From an uncultured Opitutia bacterium (GTDB taxonomy: Bacteria; Verrucomicrobiota; Verrucomicrobiia; Opitutales; Opitutaceae), in NCBI GenBank assembly GCA_903834135.1, contig CAILHZ010000022.1:38464-102463 (forward strand): DNA of 64,000 bases, read 5' to 3'. Of this stretch, positions 27,336-36,280 are shown piece by piece (positions within the stretch are counted from its first letter, which is position 1; each line of letters opens with the position of its first letter). The notes beneath the pieces are model-generated. The model saw only the letters and a program-made list of their open reading frames with translations. It was not told where the DNA came from and made no database searches. The position numbers and the translations under genes were made by a program.

Positions 27336-28186
27336 CGCTTCATAGCTGCAATCACATCGGCAGGTGTCATACCATGGCTGCGCATTTGTCTTAAACTTAA
27401 GGCATCATGTCTTTTAGCAAGGCGTACACCTTTTTCATCAAGCATTAAAGCACAGTGGTAAAATTCAGGCGATATTAAGCCAAGGGCTTTATAAAGCACA
27501 AGTTGCCTGAAAGTTGAGGTAACCAAATCTGCACCGCGCACAACTTCGGTTATTTGCATGGCAGAATCATCTACGACGCAGGCTAGTTGATAACTTGGAC
27601 AATCATCTTTTCTCCAGACTAGGAAGTCCCCGAAATCTTTTCCTGCAACACCTTGCTTAAGCCCTAAGTTGTTATCGATAAAACTTAATGTCTCATTATC
27701 CGGAACGCGCATTCTCCAATTAATAGAGATTACATCTTCGAGTGCGGGTACGTCTTGACTAGCAGGCGGCCTGAAGTGCGCAGGGTAAACAGGTTCTTCG
27801 TCTGTTTCATGCGGTGCACCTGCTGCATCTATAACATCTCGTCTAGAGCGAGTGCATGGATAGATTACACCTAAGGCATGGAGTTTTTGAAGAGCAAAAC
27901 GGTATAGTGTTTTACGCTGACTCTGACTGTAGGGTCCAAATGGACCTCCTATGTCGGGACCTTCAGCCCAATCTAGTCCTACCCAGCGTAAGTCCTCTAG
28001 CATATCGGTAACAAAATCCATCCTGAAGCGTTCTGCATCGAGATCTTCATTTCTTAAAATAAGTGTTCCGTTTTTTTCCTTAGTGCGCTCAGCTGCAATC
28101 CAGAAGGTGCGCGCATGCCCTAAATGCAGATGACCCGTAGGTGAGGGGGCTAGACGGCCTCTGTAGGTTGGTTGTTGATCGGTCAT
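27332..28186 (-). CDS. gluQ: Glutamyl-Q tRNA(Asp) synthetase
   Basis: GluQ-RS attaches glutamate to the queuosine of tRNA(Asp). The 284-aa protein is a GluRS catalytic core without an anticodon-binding domain: RGRLAPSPTGHLHLGHARTF (HIGH-like HLGH), ILRNEDLD, the region IYPCTRSRRDV, and a degenerate KMSKS (VRLAKRHDALSL). The length and the missing C-terminal domain separate it from discriminating GluRS. The usual full zinc-binding cysteine set is not obvious. Confidence 0.92.
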   Translation of the reverse strand: MTDQQPTYRGRLAPSPTGHLHLGHARTFWIAAERTKEKNGTLILRNEDLDAERFRMDFVTDMLEDLRWVGLDWAEGPDIGGPFGPYSQSQRKTLYRFALQKLHALGVIYPCTRSRRDVIDAAGAPHETDEEPVYPAHFRPPASQDVPALEDVISINWRMRVPDNETLSFIDNNLGLKQGVAGKDFGDFLVWRKDDCPSYQLACVVDDSAMQITEVVRGADLVTSTFRQLVLYKALGLISPEFYHCALMLDEKGVRLAKRHDALSLRQMRSHGMTPADVIAAMKR

Positions 28187-28271
28187 CGCTTTTTACTAAT
28201 ACTGAATTAGACATGCTTTCTAAAATCATACAATACCAGAGCCGAACTGGTTTTCAATACGCAGGCCTGGT

Positions 28272-28826
28272 ATGAAACTTCTTTGCGTTTACTGTTCATC
28301 AAGTCATGAAGTTGCCGAGCAGTACCATCTGCATGCCCAGCAGTTAGGTGAAATGATTGCAGCTAAGCACTGGGGACTTGTGTATGGGGGTGGCAAAAAT
28401 GGACTCATGGGAGCTGTTGCACGCGGTGTTAAATCAGCGGGTGGGCATGTTGTAGGAATTATTCCTCATTTTATGATCGATAGAGAATTGGCTTTTAGAG
28501 AAGCAAATGAATTACTCAAGGTCGATACGATGTCTGAGCGTAAACTAGCAATGATTAAACGCGCCGATGCTTTCATTGCGCTACCTGGAGGAATTGGAAC
28601 TCTTGAGGAAATAGCTGAAGTGATTACTCTAAAATATTTAGGTAAAGTACATAAGCCGATTGTTTTTTATAATCAAAATGGCTTCTATGATGACTTACTA
28701 AAGTTTTTCGATCGGATGGCAAAAGAACGTTTCAGAAAAACAGAAGGCATTTTTTCTGTAGCAAATACACTACAAGAAATCTGGCCACTGATAGAAAATG
28801 ATGTGCCTTATAAAACAGCGTGGTAA
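28272..28826 (+). CDS. LOG family protein (nucleoside 5'-monophosphate phosphoribohydrolase type)
   Basis: This 184-aa Rossmann-fold protein has the LOG motifs VYGGGKNGLMGAVARG (about 38-53) and PGGIGTLEE (about 105-113). Family members release the base from cytokinin-type nucleoside monophosphates or from AMP; the bacterial substrate is often unclear. A Nudix gene starts 6 bases later, suggesting a shared nucleotide clean-up role (inference). Confidence 0.92.
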   Translation: MKLLCVYCSSSHEVAEQYHLHAQQLGEMIAAKHWGLVYGGGKNGLMGAVARGVKSAGGHVVGIIPHFMIDRELAFREANELLKVDTMSERKLAMIKRADAFIALPGGIGTLEEIAEVITLKYLGKVHKPIVFYNQNGFYDDLLKFFDRMAKERFRKTEGIFSVANTLQEIWPLIENDVPYKTAW

Positions 28827-28832
28827 ATTATT

Positions 28833-29381
28833 ATGTCCGTTCAAATCGCTCGTAAAATTTTGATTGAGTACTCTCAAAAGCAATTTACCGCTAATGAAAG
28901 TCAGATGGTTCAAGCCGCTATCAGTTTTCTTGATCTACATCACGATGCGTTATGGCGTACTTGCCTTCAGGGACATGTTACTGGTTCTGCTTGGATTGTA
29001 AGTCCAGATCGAAGCAAGGTACTGCTTACGCATCATCATAAGTTGAATCGCTGGTTTCAATTGGGCGGGCACGCCGATGGAGATCCGGAACCAATTTCTG
29101 TTTCCCTTAAAGAAGGTTCTGAGGAAAGTGGTTTAAAGAGTTTGAAGCCTGTATCACGTGAACTTTTTGACTTTGATCAACATGAAATCCCTGCCCGTGG
29201 AGATGAACCTGCGCACTGGCATTTTGATTTCAGATACATGCTTGAAGCAGATCCAGATGAGCCGCTTCAAATCTCAAGTGAGTCAAAGGACTTAGCATGG
29301 GTTAGTCTTGATCAGGTTGCTGTCTTAAATCCATCAGAGTCGATGCTTAGGATGGTACGTAAGACTGCGCTATTTGTATGA
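28833..29381 (+). CDS. Nudix hydrolase
   Basis: This 182-aa Nudix-fold protein has the variant box GGHADGDPEPISVSLKEGSE followed by ESGL, which keeps the EExGL end. The N-terminal helical segment (about 1-45) precedes the catalytic domain. This subfamily form, with LGGHADGD, is common for hydrolases of nucleoside diphosphate-linked compounds. The substrate is unknown. It probably forms an operon with the LOG gene. Confidence 0.9.
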   Translation: MSVQIARKILIEYSQKQFTANESQMVQAAISFLDLHHDALWRTCLQGHVTGSAWIVSPDRSKVLLTHHHKLNRWFQLGGHADGDPEPISVSLKEGSEESGLKSLKPVSRELFDFDQHEIPARGDEPAHWHFDFRYMLEADPDEPLQISSESKDLAWVSLDQVAVLNPSESMLRMVRKTALFV

Positions 29382-29422
29382 CTAAATAGGTAGTGTGCTT
29401 AGACACTTGCTTTAATAGCAGT

Positions 29423-29884
29423 GTGAATCACCTATCTGTTTATATCGATACATCTGTTTACTTAGGTTATTTTGATACGGCATTTAAAACCTCAACGCGT
29501 GTGCTATGGCGTCTGCATTCCGAAGGCCATATACATTTTAATAGTTCAGATCTAACCCTTGAGCATGCACAAAGTGGGCCGGCTTGCGTGCGTGCTTTAG
29601 TTGAGGGAACGCTTAGTGCAACGAATATGTTTAAGAAAACAGAGGCAAGTGAAGTACTTGCTCGAGGCTATCTTGAGCGTGGAATTCTTGGATTTAAAGG
29701 TTTTCAGTCAGCGAGGCATGCCGCGTTATGCGCTGTTTCATCTCTAGATACTTTTGTAAGTGTTGATGCATCTCAAAAGCTCAATGCTGAAAACAACAAA
29801 GCCCTGAATTGTTTTAATCAATTGCAGGGCTATTCACATGTTAGGATTTTGAGTCCCAGCGAATTTATAACTCAATTCGCATGA
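29423..29884 (+). CDS. PIN-domain-like protein, degenerate and without antitoxin
   Basis: Residues after the start read NHLSVYIDTSVYLGYF, the first PIN strand with its Asp. An acidic LTLEHA follows, then the helix SARHAALCAVSSL and FVSVDASQKL. The Asp usual in the DALHxA helix is replaced by Ser, so the metal site may be incomplete. VapC-type toxins are the closest family, but no antitoxin gene adjoins it. The start is uncertain: GTG at 29423 (about 153 aa) is preferred to GTG at 29393. A 15-base sequence just upstream recurs before two genes at 60.2-60.3 kb. Confidence 0.6.
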   Translation: MNHLSVYIDTSVYLGYFDTAFKTSTRVLWRLHSEGHIHFNSSDLTLEHAQSGPACVRALVEGTLSATNMFKKTEASEVLARGYLERGILGFKGFQSARHAALCAVSSLDTFVSVDASQKLNAENNKALNCFNQLQGYSHVRILSPSEFITQFA

Positions 29885-29895
29885 ACTTGGACGGT

Positions 29896-32427
29896 TTATT
29901 GCCAAATAAAAATACACTCATCTTTACGCACCCACCCGGTTTGCCCGTTTTCAAAACGTAAGCGGATCCAGCCTAGGAATGTTTTTTCTGCAATTCCTGT
30001 ACTGCCTGCAGTAAGGGGTATTGTTTTTTGAGCAGTGTCTGCCTCTGTAGGTATTGAGCGCAGTGTACTTTGATGCCAGATGATAGCCGAGCGACTATCT
30101 GCTGTTACGCCGTAGCATCGAATGGCTGCATGGCTAATTGCTCCTACTGCTGTAGTAAGAATAATAAGACTAATTATAAACCAGAGTTTAAACGTTCTGC
30201 GCAGAGGGCTTTTTTGGTAAGCCAGTAAAATAAGCAGAGTTAAAAGCATAGTTGTAGTCCACGCACACAGTAGTTCGTAGCGCTGCCACTCGGCGGGTGA
30301 GGCTTTACCTGCAATTTCAGAAGTAGGTCCTGGTGTTAAGAGTACTGCTAATGCTCCAGGTATGTAGTTTGCTTTTTCTGAACTTAATGCAAGTTGCCAT
30401 CTTACTTGAGCACTCTGAGGGTGCTGAACAAAGGCTGCAGCTGCTTCGGCTTCAGCTAGGTCCCAGTGATCAGTTTGACCAAGTGCTAGAGATAAATTAT
30501 GTCGAGCACTCCAGTCGTTTGGCGTAGTGCTTACCGTTTTCTGCCATCCGATAGCAGCGTCTTCAAAGTTTCCGCGTCGATAAGCGCTTTCGTTTGAGAT
30601 AGTATTAGTTGCTGCCTCTGCAAGGCACGATACTTGAATGAGGGAAGTAATGACTAAAAGGCTAAAAAGAAATGGGAATAAGTTTCTTGGATACAGGCCT
30701 TTAAAATAATTAAAAGATGTTACTCGGTGTGACTTCAGTGCATTGGCTGCTCTGGCTAGCCAGTCTTTAGGAAGTGTTTGATTCTGACTATAGAGTGCGC
30801 TTTCAGCATCATGCCATAGAGAGATCCATAGTGCGTCTTTTATAGATAGACCTGTAGGTGCTGCAGAGGGCAGGCCCCATAGTAAAGCAGCATCTTTTTG
30901 CCATACTTTGAGTAGTGTAAGTAGCTCTTTTTGATCAGCTGCTGTTTGCATTATTTTGAGTAAACGAGTTAGCCGAACACGTGCTTCACGCTTAGGACGT
31001 TCTGGATCGCTTTTACTCGCATGAATTAAAGAAAATGCTAACCAGCTTAATAAAATAAATATACCAGCACTGATGTAAGTTAAATTAAAAGACTCTTCCG
31101 AGATTGGAGCTAGTGATAGATCGCTTTGGCTTATTGGATCCCGAGGAAGTCCAGACGGAAGTACGGCCGGCTCTGGGATATGTATATGGGGGAGTGCTGT
31201 ACTACTTGTAGCTGTAGCTGGTGCAGGATTAATTTGTGGTCCAGCTGCTGTTGTAGGTGTAGCTGCAGAGACTGTAATTGTTTGAGCAGCTGTTTGTAGT
31301 GTTTCGTACGTACCTGTCTGAGGATTAAAGTATGTAAACTGTATTGGATCTAGTGTGTAAGTGCCTGTTTGGGTAGGTACCAAGACAACATCCTCTGCAA
31401 GTGTTGCATCAAAAAGTTTTCCTTCAGCTGGAGAGCGCTTTGCTTTTGGCTGAATAATTTGGAAGTCACGGGAAACATGACGGCTAGGAAGGCCTGTGAT
31501 ATCTGGCCAATTTCCTGTACCTGAAAGCTTGATTGTCCATGTAATGGGATCACCAACTCCTGGATTCTGAGGGACTACTTTAGATTCTAATTTAAAATTA
31601 CCTACCGCTTTACTGAAGTTGGAAGGAGCAGCTGGGAGTTCACGTACTTCAATAGCTGGTGTAGTGCTCGAAACAGAAAATTGCTGATACTGACGTTGTT
31701 GGAAAAAACCAAAGCCTGTTACACCTACGCTTAAATTGATTGGTTCATTCGCAGGATTAAGGCGGTAGGTTCCTGGTTTATGAGCAATTGCACGTGTTTT
31801 ACGAATCAAGCCGGTTTGAGCTTCTCCATTAGCCTGAGTTTCAAATTGGGAAGGATTAGACCAGTCTTCAGTGACTAGAGGGTCTGTGTTCCAGTCGAAG
31901 GAGCCACGGCCAAAATCAGGGTAGTAGGCATGAGAGGCTTGTATGGCGTACGTAAGATCAAAAACTTGACCTGCCCAAACACTCCCTGGATTTACCTCTA
32001 AGCGTGAACTTGCTGCTGTATCTAGAGATTTACCGCCACCTACTGTAGCACCAACGGGATCAAAATGGGCGGCTTTAACTGTTATTTTACCTTTGCTTGT
32101 CTCAACTTCAAAGGCAGGAATATCGATTGATTGTTTCTGCGTAAGTAGAGCTGCAAAATTACACGTTACTGTATGCGAATAAGAGCCGTTGATAATCGAT
32201 ATATTACTACTTTGTCCATTTAGTTGAAGTGTAAGGCCAGTAACTCTAGGCGGATTTGGATTTCCCTTTGGCTCGCAATCGTCAAATACAAGCTGAAGGC
32301 CTGTTGCTTCGCCCACCGCGAGTGTTCCGCCAGGCGGGTCCCAACGCACGGACTGCGCGTGTAAGCTACCTATAATAATACTGAATATGAAAATTAAATA
32401 CTGAAATTTATTACGCATGGGTATCAC
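29896..32427 (-). CDS. batD: BatD protein fused to a BatE-like TPR/SH3 region
   Basis: This 843-aa envelope protein has a signal peptide (residues about 1-25), tandem BatD beta-sandwich domains to about 400, and a Pro/Ala/Thr-rich linker. A membrane helix near 455-475 and further membrane helices follow. TPR-like repeats come next (SAYRRGNFEDAAIGWQK, WSARHNLSLALG), and the C-terminus is SH3-like (LGWIRLRFENGQTGWVRKDE). BatD and BatE are separate genes in Bacteroides-type operons; here they look fused. The role in aerotolerance and envelope homeostasis is from the family name. The start overlaps the upstream gene by ATGA. Confidence 0.88.
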   Translation of the reverse strand: MIPMRNKFQYLIFIFSIIIGSLHAQSVRWDPPGGTLAVGEATGLQLVFDDCEPKGNPNPPRVTGLTLQLNGQSSNISIINGSYSHTVTCNFAALLTQKQSIDIPAFEVETSKGKITVKAAHFDPVGATVGGGKSLDTAASSRLEVNPGSVWAGQVFDLTYAIQASHAYYPDFGRGSFDWNTDPLVTEDWSNPSQFETQANGEAQTGLIRKTRAIAHKPGTYRLNPANEPINLSVGVTGFGFFQQRQYQQFSVSSTTPAIEVRELPAAPSNFSKAVGNFKLESKVVPQNPGVGDPITWTIKLSGTGNWPDITGLPSRHVSRDFQIIQPKAKRSPAEGKLFDATLAEDVVLVPTQTGTYTLDPIQFTYFNPQTGTYETLQTAAQTITVSAATPTTAAGPQINPAPATATSSTALPHIHIPEPAVLPSGLPRDPISQSDLSLAPISEESFNLTYISAGIFILLSWLAFSLIHASKSDPERPKREARVRLTRLLKIMQTAADQKELLTLLKVWQKDAALLWGLPSAAPTGLSIKDALWISLWHDAESALYSQNQTLPKDWLARAANALKSHRVTSFNYFKGLYPRNLFPFLFSLLVITSLIQVSCLAEAATNTISNESAYRRGNFEDAAIGWQKTVSTTPNDWSARHNLSLALGQTDHWDLAEAEAAAAFVQHPQSAQVRWQLALSSEKANYIPGALAVLLTPGPTSEIAGKASPAEWQRYELLCAWTTTMLLTLLILLAYQKSPLRRTFKLWFIISLIILTTAVGAISHAAIRCYGVTADSRSAIIWHQSTLRSIPTEADTAQKTIPLTAGSTGIAEKTFLGWIRLRFENGQTGWVRKDECIFIWQ

Positions 32428-34265
32428 CAGTTTTTGCCCTTTGTCTGTCGAGGGTGTGGTTCATTATTCTGAATCATTTGATAGAGTTCAGCGGGAGAGT
32501 CTTTATCTTTAATATCTTCAAGTTTTTGCAGTGGAGCAGCTAAGCTTGCATCTGCTTTAGCGGGATCAGGACGCGCTTCCTTCTTTGCACCACCAACGTT
32601 TTGGGTTCCGCTTTGAGGACGCTGTGCAGGGGACTTCATATCACCAAATGCAGACTCAGGATTTTTCTGCGACTGTTGCTGTTTTTGTTGATCAGATTGT
32701 TTTTGATTCTGATCTGCTTTGCCTTGCTGGTCCTTGGACTGGGACTGCTTAGAGTCCTTTTGATCCTGCTTTTGATTTTTATCGTTAGAGTCTTTTTGAT
32801 CCTGCTTTTGGTCTTGTTTTTGATCCTGCTTCTTATCTTCGTTCTTCTTGTCGTCTTTTTTCTGATCTTCTTTTTTGTCTTCTTTCTTTTGTAGAAGAGC
32901 TTCTAGTTTAGAACGCAAGCTAGTCCAGTCGGCAGCCTTTTTGTCGATTGCTTCTCCTTTATCTAGACCTGTAAGTGCATCGAGAATTGGTCCTTCAGGA
33001 ACAGTGCCATTTTCCTTTTTAATATCTTCACCCCATGTGAGTGTCTGTTGACCTAGTTCTGACCAGTCATGGGCACTTGAGGTGGGTTGATTTGAAAGTC
33101 TGCCTACTATGCGGCCGACTAAAGCGCCTGCCGAGGAAGCTCCTGAACTTTGATCAGGTGCCTGAACTGCAGCAGCAAATATAGCATTCCTTGGTAATAG
33201 TAATAAACTTAGTAAAACTATAACAGCAGCTTTCCTTAATGCCTTAGGTCTTAAGTCCCGTTCTTTTGGACGCACTGGAAATTCTCTCCAGATGCTTAGA
33301 AGCAATAAGACAAGTGCTGGGGCTAGAGCCCACTGAAAGCGTTCTACCAGCTGTATAGATTTCTTTTCAACAAATTTACCTTTTTGGCCTTCGCTGACTG
33401 TTTGCTTTAAAAGTTCGTTAAGATCTACCCAGTTGCTTGCATCTCTGTAAGCTCCTCCTGTTTTCTCTGAAAGTTCTCTCAAGGTTTGGCTTTCTAACTT
33501 TGCCATCACAACAGCTCCTTGGTCATCTTTTAAATAACCGCCGCTACCGTCGGGAATAAGTGCTCCACTACTTGTGCCAACACCTAGACCGATTACTTTG
33601 ATATCTTTTTCTTTTAATTTTGATACATGATCTCTCCATTCATCGTCTGTTGCTGCCCCGTCACTTAATATAATTAAGTAGCGATCTGCTCCTGCACCTG
33701 AGCTAAAGGCATCTGCTGAGGCATCAAGTAATGCTCCATAATTAGTGCCTCCGTCTGGCATGTAGTCGGGATTAAGTGAGGGAAGAAATTCCTTTAATAT
33801 TTCATAATCTGCACTCAGGGGAGACTGCACAAACGAAGTGCCAGAAAAAAGAATAAGTCCAACGCGCTCACCCACTAAGCCGTCTAAAAGAGATTGGATA
33901 AGTAGTTTAGAACGCTCTAGTCGTGTAGGTTTAACATCGGGAGTGAGCATCGACTTTGAAAGATCAAGTGCTATGAGCACTTCGCGCGATTGATCAAAAA
34001 CAGGCTCTTCGATATGACCCCACTGAGGGCGGGCAAGGGCAATGATAGCAAAGAATAGTCCGCTTGCTAAGAGAATGCGGCTTTTGCGATTAGGCTTAAG
34101 CAGGGTAGAGGCAGTTTCTAGCGTTACTTTATCTGTACCTGCATTAGCGCTTAAAATCTTAGGATGTCCTTGCTCAGATATAAATTTACGACGTGTTAAA
34201 TCCCACATGATCCAGGCAAGTGGAATTACTAGTAAAAAAAGAACTGTAGGTAGCGCAAAACTCAT
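32424..34265 (-). CDS. batB: BatB-like VWA protein fused to a BatC-like tail
   Basis: This 613-aa protein has N-terminal membrane helices, a von Willebrand A domain with the MIDAS motif ALDLSKSML (about 94) and a further membrane helix near 315. A long cytoplasmic or periplasmic tail follows. That tail contains a low-complexity Lys/Asp/Gln block (about residues 455-540) and ends in PRQTKGKNW, the Trp-ending terminus I associate with BatC. It is therefore read as a batB-batC fusion. It is part of the moxR-DUF58-batA-batB-batD operon, with ATGA overlap to batD. Confidence 0.88.
   Translation of the reverse strand: MSFALPTVLFLLVIPLAWIMWDLTRRKFISEQGHPKILSANAGTDKVTLETASTLLKPNRKSRILLASGLFFAIIALARPQWGHIEEPVFDQSREVLIALDLSKSMLTPDVKPTRLERSKLLIQSLLDGLVGERVGLILFSGTSFVQSPLSADYEILKEFLPSLNPDYMPDGGTNYGALLDASADAFSSGAGADRYLIILSDGAATDDEWRDHVSKLKEKDIKVIGLGVGTSSGALIPDGSGGYLKDDQGAVVMAKLESQTLRELSEKTGGAYRDASNWVDLNELLKQTVSEGQKGKFVEKKSIQLVERFQWALAPALVLLLLSIWREFPVRPKERDLRPKALRKAAVIVLLSLLLLPRNAIFAAAVQAPDQSSGASSAGALVGRIVGRLSNQPTSSAHDWSELGQQTLTWGEDIKKENGTVPEGPILDALTGLDKGEAIDKKAADWTSLRSKLEALLQKKEDKKEDQKKDDKKNEDKKQDQKQDQKQDQKDSNDKNQKQDQKDSKQSQSKDQQGKADQNQKQSDQQKQQQSQKNPESAFGDMKSPAQRPQSGTQNVGGAKKEARPDPAKADASLAAPLQKLEDIKDKDSPAELYQMIQNNEPHPRQTKGKNW
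32660..32900. repeat. Low-complexity Lys/Asp/Gln coding repeat
   Basis: Inside the batB/C gene the DNA repeats short units such as TTTTTGATCCTGCTT, seen at least three times at about 32755-32835. They encode runs of KxDQK and QKQDQ on the minus strand. Replication slippage is the likely origin; length variation between strains is expected. Confidence 0.8.
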
Positions 34266-35344
34266 TACGAGCGAACTCCTTCACTTAGGGTAGTAATCGA
34301 TTTTCTTTTTTGCTTACGATTCGAAGTACCAAACGCTGCAAGAGCGATTAAAGAAATTCCAGGAATAGCCATCCAGTGAAACAACTCCTTAGTTAGGAGA
34401 TAGCTTTTCGCCTTAAACTCTATTTTTTGGGCTTTATCAATTGAGTCAAAAGCGGACTCGATTGTGTTCGAGTCTACAGCTCTGAAGAATTTCCCCCCTG
34501 TTTTGTTTGCGATATCCTTAAGAGCTCCTTCATCAAGATCTGCTAATATTCTGCGGTAACCGACTTTATTTCCTTTGTCATCAAATACAGGGTACGGGGC
34601 ATAACCATCTTGTCCTGCACCAATTGTATAAATTGGGATGCTTCGAGCTGCTGCAATGGAAGCGGATTGCATAGGTGTTATCGCACCGCAGTTATTGCTT
34701 CCGTCAGTTAATAGTACTATGAAAGCACCAAGACGTTTACCCCCATTATCACGACTAGCTTGATCAAGGCGTGTAAGTGCAACGCCTAAGCCGTCTCCGA
34801 TTGCTGTTCCATCTTGGATAATTCCAATTTTAATACGGCTTAGCTGACGAGCTAGCCAATCATGATCCGTTGTTAAAGGTGCTAAGGTGTAAGCTCTACT
34901 TTCAAAAAGTACTATACCAATTCGATCTGTAGGCCGCTGCTCAATAAAGGCCTGAATGACTGGCTTGATGGCTTGGAGACGATTGAGCCTTTGCCCATTG
35001 CGTTCATAATCCTCGGTGAGCATTGAAGTTGATAAATCGATACATAATACAATATCGTAACCGCGACTTAAGGACTGCTGTTTTTCTTCAACGCGCTGGG
35101 GTCTTGCTAGTCCAACTATCACTAGACTAATACCCAGTACTGCAGCAAATAAAGGCCAACGAGAAGGAGCTAAAAGAGACGGTCTATGCCATGCTGAAGC
35201 GTATGGTATAAGTAGTACCGGAACTTTTGTACGGCTACGTAGCCATAAGATTAGCGGGATGCCTAGTAACGCAAACAACCACAACGGGTTTTGAAGGCGT
35301 AAGTGGGCAACTGCTAATATAGTGCTTAAGTTAGCCATAAGCAT
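34265..35344 (-). CDS. batA: BatA-type VWA membrane protein
   Basis: This 359-aa protein has N-terminal membrane helices (about 15-30 and 62-80), a VWA domain with MIDAS CIDLSTSML (about 100) and the later TDGSNNCG, and a C-terminal membrane helix near 320-338. BatA and BatB are thought to form a membrane complex acting with MoxR. It abuts the DUF58 gene with no gap, consistent with one operon. Confidence 0.92.
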   Translation of the reverse strand: MLMANLSTILAVAHLRLQNPLWLFALLGIPLILWLRSRTKVPVLLIPYASAWHRPSLLAPSRWPLFAAVLGISLVIVGLARPQRVEEKQQSLSRGYDIVLCIDLSTSMLTEDYERNGQRLNRLQAIKPVIQAFIEQRPTDRIGIVLFESRAYTLAPLTTDHDWLARQLSRIKIGIIQDGTAIGDGLGVALTRLDQASRDNGGKRLGAFIVLLTDGSNNCGAITPMQSASIAAARSIPIYTIGAGQDGYAPYPVFDDKGNKVGYRRILADLDEGALKDIANKTGGKFFRAVDSNTIESAFDSIDKAQKIEFKAKSYLLTKELFHWMAIPGISLIALAAFGTSNRKQKRKSITTLSEGVRS

Positions 35345-36259
35345 TTATCTTCCTCCTGTACGCATGCGTGCTTGAAAAAAGCGAACAAGCGTTTCTAAGC
35401 GGTCTTGCTCGGTTAAAGCGACAAGACGACTGAGTGGATTTGGAAATAATTTTTTCCAGTGGGCTTCACGTTTTGCATGCCACTGAATCTGAGCTTCACG
35501 TTCAGCTGCACTTCCTTCTAGTGTCACGAGTTGGCCTGTAGAAGGATCGTAGGCTGCAAACGCATCTTGTTTAGGTAGTTCTCGCTCCCAAATATCGTCT
35601 ACACGAAACCCCATCGTCTGATAGCGTTTTTGAACAAAAGCCCATACATCTGGTATTTGACGCGGAGGGAAATCTCCTAGCCAAAGTAGAATGCTGTGTT
35701 TAGGGGCTACTTTAGAAAGGAATTTCCAAGGTAGATCAGGGACTTGAGAATTTTCTGAAAAGTCTACTGAAGGGGCAGGTCTACTTAGTAGTGTCGCAGC
35801 AGAATGAAGGATTGGGCCACGGCCTCTAACTGGCTGACTTAAAAAATGACCTTCGGGTGTGACATGTACAAAGCCTACACGGTCGCGATTAACTGCTCCT
35901 AAAAGCATAACAAGTCCTGCTAGTTCAAGCAGTGCTTCGCGCTTGGATTCGTTACCCGAACCAAATTGCAGTGTAGGTGTATCTTCAAATACAATCATCA
36001 AGGTAACTTCACGTTCCTCGACAAATTTTTTGCGGTAAGGTTCTCCTAAGCGAGCGGTTACATTCCAGTCAATGTCTCGTACATCATCACCGAATTCATA
36101 GCGAACGACCTGATCAAACTCCATACCGCGTCCACGAAACGTAGAGCGGTATTCACCACTCAAAACTGTTTCAACGGCATGCCTTACTCTCCACTCCAGT
36201 TGACGGAGTACGGAGAGAGCATTGGAAGTTGAATGCGTTTGACCAACCAGAGGAGGCAT
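35345..36259 (-). CDS. DUF58 domain protein
   Basis: This 304-aa protein has the DUF58 core YEFGDDVRDIDWNVTARLG, then KKFVEEREVTLMIV, which begins a VWA-like fold. These proteins always accompany MoxR ATPases and Bat/VWA proteins. It lies 21 bases after moxR and directly before batA. Confidence 0.93.
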   Translation of the reverse strand: MPPLVGQTHSTSNALSVLRQLEWRVRHAVETVLSGEYRSTFRGRGMEFDQVVRYEFGDDVRDIDWNVTARLGEPYRKKFVEEREVTLMIVFEDTPTLQFGSGNESKREALLELAGLVMLLGAVNRDRVGFVHVTPEGHFLSQPVRGRGPILHSAATLLSRPAPSVDFSENSQVPDLPWKFLSKVAPKHSILLWLGDFPPRQIPDVWAFVQKRYQTMGFRVDDIWERELPKQDAFAAYDPSTGQLVTLEGSAAEREAQIQWHAKREAHWKKLFPNPLSRLVALTEQDRLETLVRFFQARMRTGGR

Positions 36260-36280
36260 AGCGTTTTTGCCCGGCCTTAC

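Noticed and set aside
32601..32894. Leu/Phe-rich open frame opposite the batB/C tract
   Set aside because: It is the antisense shadow of the Lys/Asp/Gln repeat and not an independent membrane protein.
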